Below are positions 56,088-64,000 of a stretch of 64,000 bases of DNA, piece after piece. Position numbers and translations under genes: made by a program. The notes below the pieces were generated by a model. It did not search any database and was not told where the DNA came from. It worked only from the letters and a program-made list of their open reading frames with translations. How positions within the stretch are numbered: the first letter of the stretch is position 1; each line of letters begins with the position of its first letter. Source of the DNA: Sipunculus nudus (Eukaryota > Annelida > Sipuncula > Golfingiida > Sipunculidae); NCBI GenBank assembly GCA_026874595.1, contig CM049307.1, positions 58,968,870-59,032,869 on the forward strand. Reading direction: 5' to 3'.

Positions 56088-56179
56088 AATGAGACGGCGT
56101 TCTCGATTGGTGGCGCCACCTCCAGGCTCAATGTTTCTGACGCATCCATTCCCTGTTCATCATTCTCCGGACCGTCCAT
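56054..56179 (-). CDS. Possible extra 3' exon/ORF of the CBM20 locus
   Basis: A 41-residue acidic ORF (MDGPENDEQGMDASETLSLE..) right after a good acceptor (TTATTTTCTTCACAG, exon from 56183 downward). It is out of frame with the upstream exon, which has already met a stop. Its end overlaps the left direct repeat, and it contains GGTGGCGCCACC. It may be 3' UTR. Confidence 0.25.
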   Translation of the reverse strand: MDGPENDEQGMDASETLSLEVAPPIENAVSFEARVKHKLEN

Positions 56180-56401
56180 GCAGCTGTGAAGAAAATAAGA
56201 TCCCTTTAATGTTTTATAATAATTTATTTTATATGAGCGAGCATTGACGTAGCCCGTTAGGTAATTCTGATTTAGTTGAAAATGTTCCCTACATTAGAAA
56301 AATAAAATAAAACCTAATAAAAACATTTTACACATATTAGGCGGATTTAGACTGTGTGTGTTGCTATGAATAATGGATATATAGAACAAGATCCATACCT
56401 G

Positions 56402-57687
56402 TTACTGCATGATGCTGGAGGTTAGAAACGGCCATTCAACTTCGCAGGTATTGGACGTCAGGACAAGACAACGAAAGTCCGACTTGCGGACTGTGCCACA
56501 GGTTTCCTGAACTTCGAAATAGCCGGTGAATGTTTTATCTGAAATATTCAATAATATCAATATGTAAGAAAGTACGCAAACTTACAGATATCCGTATATA
56601 GACACTCTCTGCACGATTGAAACGTTACTTTATCATCAGCTATATGGAAAAAAAATAAGGAACGCGAAATATTTTGCTCTTTTAGTCCATTCAATAACCG
56701 GATAGCACATGCATGTAACTGATTAAATGCAATAACAAATATAACGGTGCACGACTATTTATCGGTACAACATGTAACTATAGTTACACGTACAAGCATA
56801 TTGGCGCATGCAGAGTAAATGGTACGGGTCTAATTACCAGTATAATATGTAACTATATATATATGTGTGTCGGTGTGTGTGTGGAAGTATATTTGTTAAG
56901 TTTTCTTTTATATGGTACTTCTCGGGGACATGAGAAGATTTTTTTTCCTTCCTCACTTTTCCGCAGATCCAAGCTGGCGGTGACAGTGCCATCTTCTTGG
57001 TCGTAAGAGCATTCATGTCGCTCGGTCTGCTCCCCGTGTCTCTGGACAAAGTAGAATATCTAGTTGGTATTGTGGCGCCAGTATGGCATACGGACGGTAA
57101 CTCCATTGGCTCCCCCATTTCGGAGGCGAGGGTTGGTTCTGTAAATAGTAATGACAAATTATAATTTATGTATATATCATACGAAGGGATAATTTATAAA
57201 ATCAGCCGTGACATATGAAACCTTTCGATTTTCGTCGAATAAATTTTAAGAATAAATATACATTATTGTTACTTTGCATTAACAAGCGGCAGATACAGAT
57301 TGATTGTTGAAGGCTTATTAATTAAATCCTTTAATGGCAAGACAAAGACATTTTTACCGCGTTTCGTCCACGGAATATTGCGGATCGTCGAAGGATAAGG
57401 AGACTATCGTTTCTCTGGTCTATGCATGCAGACAAGACGATCTCTCTGTCAGCGACAGCGTCCTCCCAGCGCACAGATCCGTCGCTTGTGACGGCGACAA
57501 CTTTGAATTCCGTTTTACCTGTGGGCAAACGGGATTCCCCCACCCACTGCGGGGAGCCTCGCGAGACATTTTCCAGTCGCAGCCCGTCTGCTACCGCCCA
57601 ACTTCCCAGACAGGCATGAGATCCAACCACGAATATCTTTTCATCCCCGCTGTTGGTCGGGAAATGCAGGAGAGAGCACACGGTCAT
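56402..57687 (-). CDS. CBM20 (starch/glycan-binding) domain protein
   Basis: Coding parts: 57687-57358 (110 aa), 57059-56957 (alternative acceptor at 57138), 56538-56402. The first segment is a CBM20 module: VCSLLHFPTNSGDEKIFVVG, LGSW (Trp30), PQW (Trp48), EFKVV, VRWED (Trp74), DREIVL. CBM20 binds starch or glycogen-type glucans. The last two parts read on as IFYFVQRHGEQTERHECSYD.. and NKTFTGYFEVQETCGTVRKS.., a second domain I do not recognise, ending TSSIMQ and TAA. Using 57059 all phases fit (189 aa). The usual-looking acceptor at 57138 instead gives a TAG in the protein-like frame or a short divergent tail. The gene may be intact with unusual splicing, or a recent pseudogene. Confidence 0.6.
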
Positions 57688-57946
57688 TTGAACAAAAGAT
57701 ATACCGAAATAGTTTAAATTAATAAATAAATTTACATATGATTTCTTTATGTATTTTTTTATTATTTTGCAATAATTGTAAAACGACTCTTGCATTAAGA
57801 TTTATAAATATATCAAAGCCAATTTCCGTAGCACTGACAGTGGCCAAGAGAGAGACAGTTCTAAGGAAAATTTCAGGAATTTCGCAAATGAAAGTTTGAG
57901 ATTATCGTACTGTGGATTATTAGAAAATGAATTAAAAGAAACTTAC

Positions 57947-58100
57947 CGGAGTCAGTGATGCTGCTTTAGGATACGGTTTCCAGTGAAAAAAGTCGTTCTA
58001 GTATAACAAATTGGTTTCGCAGGTCGATGACACGTCTTTCTCCGGCGAAAACGTAAAGCTGTATGATATGTTTTACGACTTAACGACCACTGTCAAGGCG
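57947..58100 (-). other. Probable 5' UTR exon of the CBM20 gene
   Basis: Ends at a strong donor CCG|GTAAGT (exon edge 57947). No ATG in the exon. The 5' limit is a guess. A strong downstream acceptor (CCCGACCAACAG) lies inside the CBM20 ORF after the Met at 57687, so how this exon joins is unclear. Confidence 0.4.
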
Positions 58101-58122
58101 ACGTACTAGACTTGGGATCGAG

Positions 58123-58130
58123 TGACGTCA
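58123..58130 (-). promoter_or_regulatory. Consensus CRE upstream of the CBM20 gene
   Basis: Perfect TGACGTCA, about 175 bp upstream of the first-exon donor. The position suits a CREB/ATF-driven promoter. Confidence 0.4.
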
Positions 58131-58383
58131 TCAATTATATTGAAAACGTTCGGTTGCTTTTAGCTTAAGATGAACTGTAATGAAAGCAATTAATGCCCGA
58201 ATTGTGGTGACTGTAGTATTCTGGCCCAGCAAGATGAACATTACACCGGCATGAAAATGCCCCCTGTTTATCAAGTGTGTTATGTTGGTAAACTATGCCT
58301 GTTAGCTGTGTTCATCTGGTGTTTTGATAATTATGGCAATTGGCGAATTAGGCAGTTTATTATTTTTTTTATTCTGTAGAGTA

Positions 58384-58498
58384 TTCTTGGTTTTAGGATA
58401 TTCCTAAATTAACAACAGGCGGCGCTGACTTGGCCTCGAGACGGGTGCTGTTACAGGTTATAAAGACCTGTTAATTTTCAAGCTTGTGTTTAACTCTG
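58384..58498 (+). repeat. Direct repeat right of the CBM20 gene
   Basis: Partner of 55966-56087. The two bracket about 2.3 kb that holds the whole CBM20 gene and its presumed promoter. Confidence 0.85.
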
Positions 58499-58799
58499 CC
58501 TTTCCTGTAATACGCATTGTAAAATAATTTTGTAAAACGATTTATTATATGTAATTATTCATTAACTCTTAACCCAATAATAAGGACAATATCATTGACT
58601 ATATGCACTTTGTTTTAGTGTCGATATAATATTCTACAGAACAACTCGTTTTAAAAAATCTTTCGTACCATACAGTAATAAACATTTTAACTCACAACCC
58701 TCTTAGATATTTTATGTTTTGAATATGTGTTTTACCTGCAGAATTATCTGTTTTATCATTTTTACATGCTTATTTTTACAGGTATAGTCAATATGTTAT

Positions 58800-58938
58800 G
58801 TGTGATTTTTTTATGTATTTTTATGTATTTATCTATTTACTTATTTATTTTTAATGTAATGAATTACAAGTCAACTACAAATTCCTGGAACTGAAGGCTA
58901 ATAAATGTTTTCTTATCTTATCTTATCTTATCTTATAG
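58800..58938 (+). mobile_element. Possible non-LTR retroposon 3' end with (TCTTA)n tail
   Basis: GGCTAATAAATGTTTTC followed by about five copies of TTATC. Tails of this type end many LINE/SINE copies. Only the tail is recognised. Confidence 0.4.
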
Positions 58939-58939
58939 T

Positions 58940-59933
58940 CTGTGTCTGTAAGTTTGATCTGGTACTGAGAGGCTACTGTGAAACCATTTGTGGAGAACAA
59001 CATACACACAAATACGCAAACACACGTGGACCTAGATGATAAAGTTAGAAAATTTTTGAAAAAAAACCCATAAAATATGCAATTTAAATATTTTTACCAA
59101 TTTCCTACTTTATATCACATGTTGCACCACAAAACAAATTACCAACTATTAGGCCAAAAAATTTAAAATAAATTTTAACCCCATTGCATTCAAAATTGTT
59201 ATTTTGATTTTCATCTTTCAAGAAGATGAAATAATACAATTTTGATAAGTTTTCCTTTGTTATATAGTGCTTTTCCCTGATCATATGACATTTTTATCGA
59301 AACATACAAAAAAGATATAAAAACCCGCACGCGCACTGATTTCTGAAAAAAAGTGCCTGAGAACCATACTTTTTTTTTTGCCTTTTGTAACTCAATCGTT
59401 TTGATGCAACTCCGCTGTGGCTGGGCCTCGGAGTGTCGGGAATGCGCTGCCCAACGTAGACTTTCGATGCAGTGGGAAAGTTTTAATTCCTCCCCCTGAC
59501 AAAGACCCAAACTTGTTCTGGCTGTGTCGCAACGCTCAGCATAGGTACTGCCAACTCGCGGCAAATTATATAACTGAAAGAGCTGGGACTTCGTTCAGTC
59601 TATCGCATGTGCGGAGGAACCCGGGTGGGGATGGGGTGGGGCGATTAACACCCCCACCGACACACACATTAAAGTTGGGAACGGGGTTATGGTATAGTTC
59701 CCCAAACCCAATATTTTTTCCAGTCCTAAAGCTAAATAGAGTAACTGAAACATTTATATTTACCCGTAAACATTAAGTATTGGTTATTGGCCTCAAAGGT
59801 ATAAAAAATTGCCTATTTACAAAATGATTTTTTTTTTTTAATTTCACAATCGTGGGAAGGGGCCAATTTTTCCCACCGTGGGAGAGGGCGTCCTAGGATT
59901 TCCTATTAGCGTACAAGGGGTGCATGTTTGTCA

Positions 59934-59938
<5 letters not shown>
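58940..59938. other. Intergenic, nothing recognised
   Basis: Overlapping ORFs of 117-119 codons on the two strands at 59211-59776 show no family motif. A 9-T run is at about 59372. Confidence 0.4.

Positions 59939-59993
<55 letters not shown>
59939..59993. repeat. (TA)n microsatellite
   Basis: About 27 TA repeats directly before the retrotransposon start. It is probably the insertion site. Confidence 0.9.
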
Positions 59994-59997
<4 letters not shown>

Positions 59998-60330
59998 ACA
60001 GGTGCTCTTTTTATTGTGTGACGCGGGCGTAACTCGTGTTGTTGTTACATGTTATGTTTAATCCGTACTGGTTGGACTCTCGTTGTCATGTGAGCCTTGA
60101 ACTTTCACGCCTGGTTGTGGGTCACGTGATGAGCCTGGTATGTGTAGATACACAGCGATGTCTTTCTAGAGAATTCCTGAAACGCGTGTTTACTATATGG
60201 AGTAGGGTCCTTATAGACTGTTCGAGAAGTGGAAAATTCCCGGCTTGGGGTGTGAAGGTATATAAAGGGGGTGTTGTTTAGAACCAGAGGGCAGACAGCA
60301 GAGCAGACACCAGCGGACGCAGAAGCGTGT
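59994..60330 (+). other. Candidate 5' LTR
   Basis: Begins with TG, has a TATA box about 260 nt in and a GCAGACAGCAGAGCAGACACC stretch-like region downstream of it. The 3' edge and primer-binding site were not identified, and the partner LTR is outside the window. Confidence 0.4.
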
Positions 60331-60416
60331 GTCAGATTCTAAGAACTTATCCGAAGAATGCGGCAATTATACATTTTCAAAGATTTTCTCCTGGATTTTA
60401 TACATTTGGACTTCAG

Positions 60417-61738
60417 TTTAGACTAGAAAAAGAAAAAGAAATTGAGTTAAAACGACTGGAGTTAGAAAGACTTAAAGTAGAACATAGTCTACGTGCTGCC
60501 CCAACTCAGAGTTTTGATGTTACTAAACACATTAGACTTGTCCCACCATTTCAAGAAAGAGGTTGATAAATATTTCTTACATTTTGAGAAGGTAGCTGAA
60601 AATTTGAAATGGCCTAAGGAAAATTGGACTATGCTGTTACAAAGTGTATTGACTGGCAAGGCCAGAGAAATTTATACAGAGCTTTCAGTAGAAGCTGCTG
60701 CTGACTATGACCTGGTAAAACGGTTAATCCTAAAAGGTTATGAGTTAGTCCCAGAGGCTTACCGCCAGAAATTCAGAAATTGGGAAAGCGCAAAGAACAG
60801 ACCTACGTCGAATTTGCTTAGTCAAAAGAGCTGTTGTTTGATCGCTGGTGTAGTTCTAAAAATGTAATGAAAGATTATGACAATTTGCGCCAGTTGATTT
60901 TGCTTGAAGAATTTAAGCGCTGCATTAACGCAGATGTTTCAAACTTTCTTGATGAGGAAATTCCTGAAACACTTGACATTGCTGCTTAATTAGCTGATGA
61001 TTATTCATTGACACACAAAATGTCCTTTACTAGCAAATCATTCACAAATAAGAATGTAAAACAGTATGGTCAAAAGAAGTTTACAGCGCAGTCACCCAGT
61101 ACTAGTAGTCCTAATATTTCAGCAAAGCCCATAGCTACACCACGTCCACTGTGTCTAAGTCCAACAAAGACCAGTCATTTTCAAAGAAAATCTGTAATTA
61201 CTGCAAGAAGGAAGGTCATCTAATATCTGAATGCTGGAAACTTGCGAATAAACCAAATAGCAAACCTTCTGGTTTTGTTTCAAAATCTATGCACAGCATT
61301 GTACAAGAGCCAGCCTCTTTTCATGTAAATAAGGGGTACAACTCCTTTGTTGACTCAAATAAAGAGTTTGGTGCTACGGAGGCCGATGTGCCGTCTAAAT
61401 CCAAAGAAGAATCCGTAGACTGCGGGGTAAAAACCTCAGTTGATTCCTGCCAGGCATTAAATAAGGCTAGGTCCTTTCAAGACTCCTGCGAGGAGTATTC
61501 TCTAAATGAGGCTAAGTCCTTTTATGACTCTTGCGAGAGTATTTCAGATGAGGCCAGGTCCTCTTATGACAAACAAAAGTTTGTTTCTGCTGAGGAAAAT
61601 TCCTCTGTTGACTCCCATGGGGAGTTTGATAAGGATATAGATTCCTTAGATGACTCTGAAACAGAGTTTATGACTAAAATGGAGTTATTTGAGCCATTCA
61701 TACATGATGGTTTTGTATCACTTTCAAGTGATTTTTAA
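60417..61738 (+). pseudogene. Degraded gag with CCHC zinc knuckle
   Basis: A charged Glu/Lys/Arg helix at about 60417-60500 is followed by gag-like sequence with FEKVAENLKWP and LTGKAREIY. The frame shifts near 60555 and 60805, with in-frame stops at 60819-60821 and 60987-60989. The later part (61151-61738) has a CX2CX4HX4C knuckle (Cys15, Cys18, His23, Cys28 of that ORF), then an acidic Ser-rich region with three loose repeats around DSC, ending in TAA just before protease. Confidence 0.8.
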
Positions 61739-61741
61739 GAT

Positions 61742-62115
61742 TCTACCCCTATTAGAATTTTGAGGGACACTGGTTCAGGCAAGACTCTCATGTTAGCAAA
61801 CACTTTGCCATTTTCTAATAGGTCCTTTACTGGTGCGCATGCACTTGTTCGTGGTGTGTTTTCAGACAGGCACAGTTCAGTTCCGCTTCACAGTATCCAT
61901 TTAAAGTCAGATTTGATTTCTGGGAGTATTACTGTGGGTATAAGAACTACTTTACCCTTTAAGGGAATTCAGTTGCTACTAGGCAATGATGTTGCAGGTG
62001 ACAAAGTACAGCCTGTACCAATAGTGACAGAAAAGCCGTCACTAGATCAGGACACTGATCTGGAAAGTCAGGAAATTCCTGGTTTGTATCCTTCATGTGC
62101 TTTAACTGGATCTAT
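61742..62115 (+). pseudogene. Retroviral-type aspartic protease segment
   Basis: LRDTGSGKTLML carries the catalytic Asp-Thr-Gly; IQLLLGNDVAG is the usual strand near the end of the fold. It is separated from gag by a stop and from the integrase region by a frameshift near 62115. Confidence 0.75.
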
Positions 62116-63546
62116 GGCCAAGAAAACACACATGAGGATAATGATCCAGATAATAACACTCTGGGAGTCACTAGTGACTCGTCTAATGACTCGCCCGTAC
62201 AGGATGCAACATTCTCAAGGTCAGAACTTATCGCGGAACAGCATAAGGACCCTGATATTTCATGTTTGTTTCCCAGGGCAGTTTCTAAAGATGAACTGTC
62301 ACAGAACACAGTTTGTTTCTATGTCAAAAATGGAGTGCTTATGCGTAAATGGCGACCACCTGATGTATGCGCTGATGAAGGGTGGGCCATTAAACATAAA
62401 ATAGTAATGCCAAAAAGCTTTCGCAGTGAAGTTCTAAGCATGGCACATGAGGCTCCTTTGTCTAGTGACTCGTCTAATGACTCGCCCGTACAGGATGCAA
62501 CATTCTCAAGGTCAGAACTTATCGCGGAACAGCATAAGGACCCTGATATTTCATGTTTGTTTCCCAGGGCAGTTTCTAAAGATGAACTGTCACAGAACAC
62601 AGTTTGTTTCTATGTCAAAAATGGAGTGCTTATGCGTGAATGGCGACCACCTGATGTATGCGCTGATGATGGGTGGGCCATTAAACATAAAATAGTAATG
62701 CCAAAAAGCTTTCGCAGTGAAGTTCTAAGCATGGCACATGAGGCTCCTTTGTCTAGTGACTCGTCTAATGACTCGCCCGTACAGGATGCAACATTCTCAA
62801 GGTCAGAACTTATCGCGGAACAGCATAAGGACCCTGATATTTCATGTTTGTTTCCCAGGGCAGTTTCTAAAGATGAACTGTCACAGAACACAGTTTGTTT
62901 CTATGTCAAAAATGGAGTGCTTATGCGTAAATGGCGACCACCTGATGTATGCGCTGATGAAGGGTGGGCCATTAAACATAAAATAGTAATGCCAAAAAGC
63001 TTTCGCAGTGAAGTTCTAAGCATGGCACATGAGGCTCCTTTGTCTGGCCATTTAGGTATAAATAAAACTTATCAGAAAGTTAGTACACACTTTTATTGGC
63101 CTAACCTCAGGAAAGATGTTGTACAATATTGTAAATCATGCCATACATGCATGATGGTAGGCAAGCCCAATCAGAATCCTCCTAAGGCCCCACTTAGGCC
63201 TATTCCTGCTTTCGAGGAACCATTCAGTAGGATTATTGTTGATTGTATTGGACAACTGCCCAAAAAAAAATCTGGACATGAATACTTGCTGACAATCATG
63301 TGCGCATCTACCAGGTTCCCTGAGGCAATACCATTACGCAAAATTAATGCCAAATCTGTTGTCAAAGCTCTGACCAAGTTTTTTACAACTTTTAGATTAC
63401 CAAAATCCGTCCAGTCTGACCAAGGGTCTAATTTTATGTCTGGCTTATTCCAACAAGTTATGCTTGAGCTGGGAATAAAACAGTACAGCTCTTCGCCATA
63501 CCATCCTGAAAGTCAGGGCGCCCTCGAGCGTTTTCACCAGACATAA
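62095..63546 (+). pseudogene. Integrase (zinc-binding and DDE core), truncated by a stop
   Basis: A 483-codon open frame. The HHCC zinc site is seen as ..AHEAPLSGHLG.. and YCKSCHTC. The DDE core is RIIVDCIG (Asp), VQSDQGSNF (Asp) and PYHPESQGALERFH (Glu). It stops at HQT where a one-base shift has occurred. The frame includes the triplicated linker. Confidence 0.85.
62173..63045 (+). repeat. In-frame triplication of a 291-bp segment
   Basis: Units 62173-62463, 62464-62754 and 62755-63045. Units 1 and 3 appear identical; unit 2 has two visible differences (AAATGG to GAATGG; GATGAAGGG to GATGATGGG). 291 bp is 97 codons, so the frame holds. The segment lies between protease and the integrase zinc-binding core and ends just before GHLGINKTY. 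Confidence 0.95.
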
Positions 63547-63551
63547 AAAAC

Positions 63552-64000
63552 ATGATCAGAACTTATTGCTATGACACACAGAAAGACTGGGACGAAGGAA
63601 TCCACCTATTGTTGTTTGCTGTCAGAGAATCCTTTCAAGAGTCCTTGGGTTTCAGTCCCTTTGAACTAGTTTTTGGACACTCCATTCGAGGACCATTGAA
63701 ACTGCTTAAAGAAAAACTCTTGTGTGAAAATCCTGATTCTCTTAGTTTACTGCAGTATGTCTCAGACACAATGCTTGTGAGATTGCAAAGTCAAATCTAA
63801 AATCTGCACAAAGTAAAATGAAAACAAAGTATGACAAGCACACTGTAAGTAGGACGTTTGAGCCTGGTGAAAAGGTCCTTGCCTTACTTCCCATCCCTAG
63901 CAGACCTCTGCAAGCTAGGTATTTTGGTCCTTACATTGTTGACAAGAAAGTCAGTGATTTAAATTACATACTGTTGACACCAGATAGACGTAAGAAGAAA
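63552..64000 (+). pseudogene. Integrase C-terminal part, frameshifted, cut by window end
   Basis: 63552-63797 continues the integrase fold (WDEGIHLLLFAVRE, LGFSPFELVFGHSIRGPLK) in a shifted frame. Another shift near 63790 leads to FEPGEKVLALLPIPSRPLQA, the basic C-terminal domain, at the window end. Confidence 0.8.

Larger units (their letters stand above)
59994..64000 (+). mobile_element. Ty3/gypsy-type LTR retrotransposon, partial and degraded
   Basis: Starts at TGTTACAGG after a TA tract. The LTR-like region has a TATA box (GGTATATAAAGG, about 60256). Order: gag, CCHC knuckle, protease, integrase; the element runs off the window. No reverse transcriptase lies between protease and integrase, and the sequence after integrase is still its C-terminal part, so RT should follow outside the window, as in Gmr1-like gypsy elements. 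Frameshifts and stops break every ORF, so this copy is not autonomous. Confidence 0.85.

Noticed and set aside
56834-57157. 107-codon minus-strand ORF at the CBM20 locus
   Set aside because: It is a different frame of the exon. The protein-like signal is in the frame that joins in phase to the next exon.
59211-59776. Overlapping ORFs on both strands as genes
   Set aside because: They overlap antisense and neither shows a domain or splice support.

Overview
The window is nuclear DNA from an animal. It is AT-rich, genes are split by GT-AG introns, and most of the non-coding DNA is repeat-derived. A marine invertebrate, most likely a bivalve or other mollusc, is my inference. It rests on several mobile elements built like the 'pearl'/HINE class (short subterminal inverted repeats, internal tandem repeats, a 3' hairpin). 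No species can be named from the sequence alone.

Three host genes are supported. (1) G3BP, a stress-granule scaffold, lies on the minus strand (coding exons 26394 down to 8180). All 11 coding exons can be placed with matching splice phases, giving a 490-residue protein: NTF2-like domain, acidic and proline-rich linkers, RRM, RGG tail. Its introns and upstream region hold most repeats of the first 34 kb. (2) A small plus-strand gene that I cannot name starts at 35368. Two constitutive exons (35368-35460, 42585-42679) can be joined in the same phase to any of three downstream exons (44447, 45473, 46453), each with its own stop codon. Its promoter has an RFX-type X-box, so a ciliary role is possible. 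(3) A compact minus-strand gene at about 56.4-58.1 kb encodes an N-terminal CBM20 starch/glycan-binding domain. It has an odd exon with an in-frame TAG and is bracketed by two direct repeats.

The right end (59994-64000) is a broken Ty3/gypsy-type LTR retrotransposon: LTR-like start, gag with a CCHC knuckle, protease, then integrase with no reverse transcriptase between them. That order fits the Gmr1-like clade, in which reverse transcriptase follows integrase and would lie beyond the window. A 291-bp segment ahead of the integrase core is triplicated in frame.

Repeat layout: 0-3.5 kb, an inverted array of ~300-bp units with a pearl-like element nested in it; 8.9-10.4 kb and 26.7-27.5 kb, two more copies of that element; 22.9-25.5 kb, tandem-repeat elements ending in hairpins; 32.5-37.5 kb, several TIR elements, two with clear 8-bp target-site duplications; 39.8-42.2 kb, composite repeats; 51.7-54.9 kb, foldback and TIR elements. 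A 14-bp palindrome, AGGTGGCGCCACCT, recurs across otherwise different repeat families.
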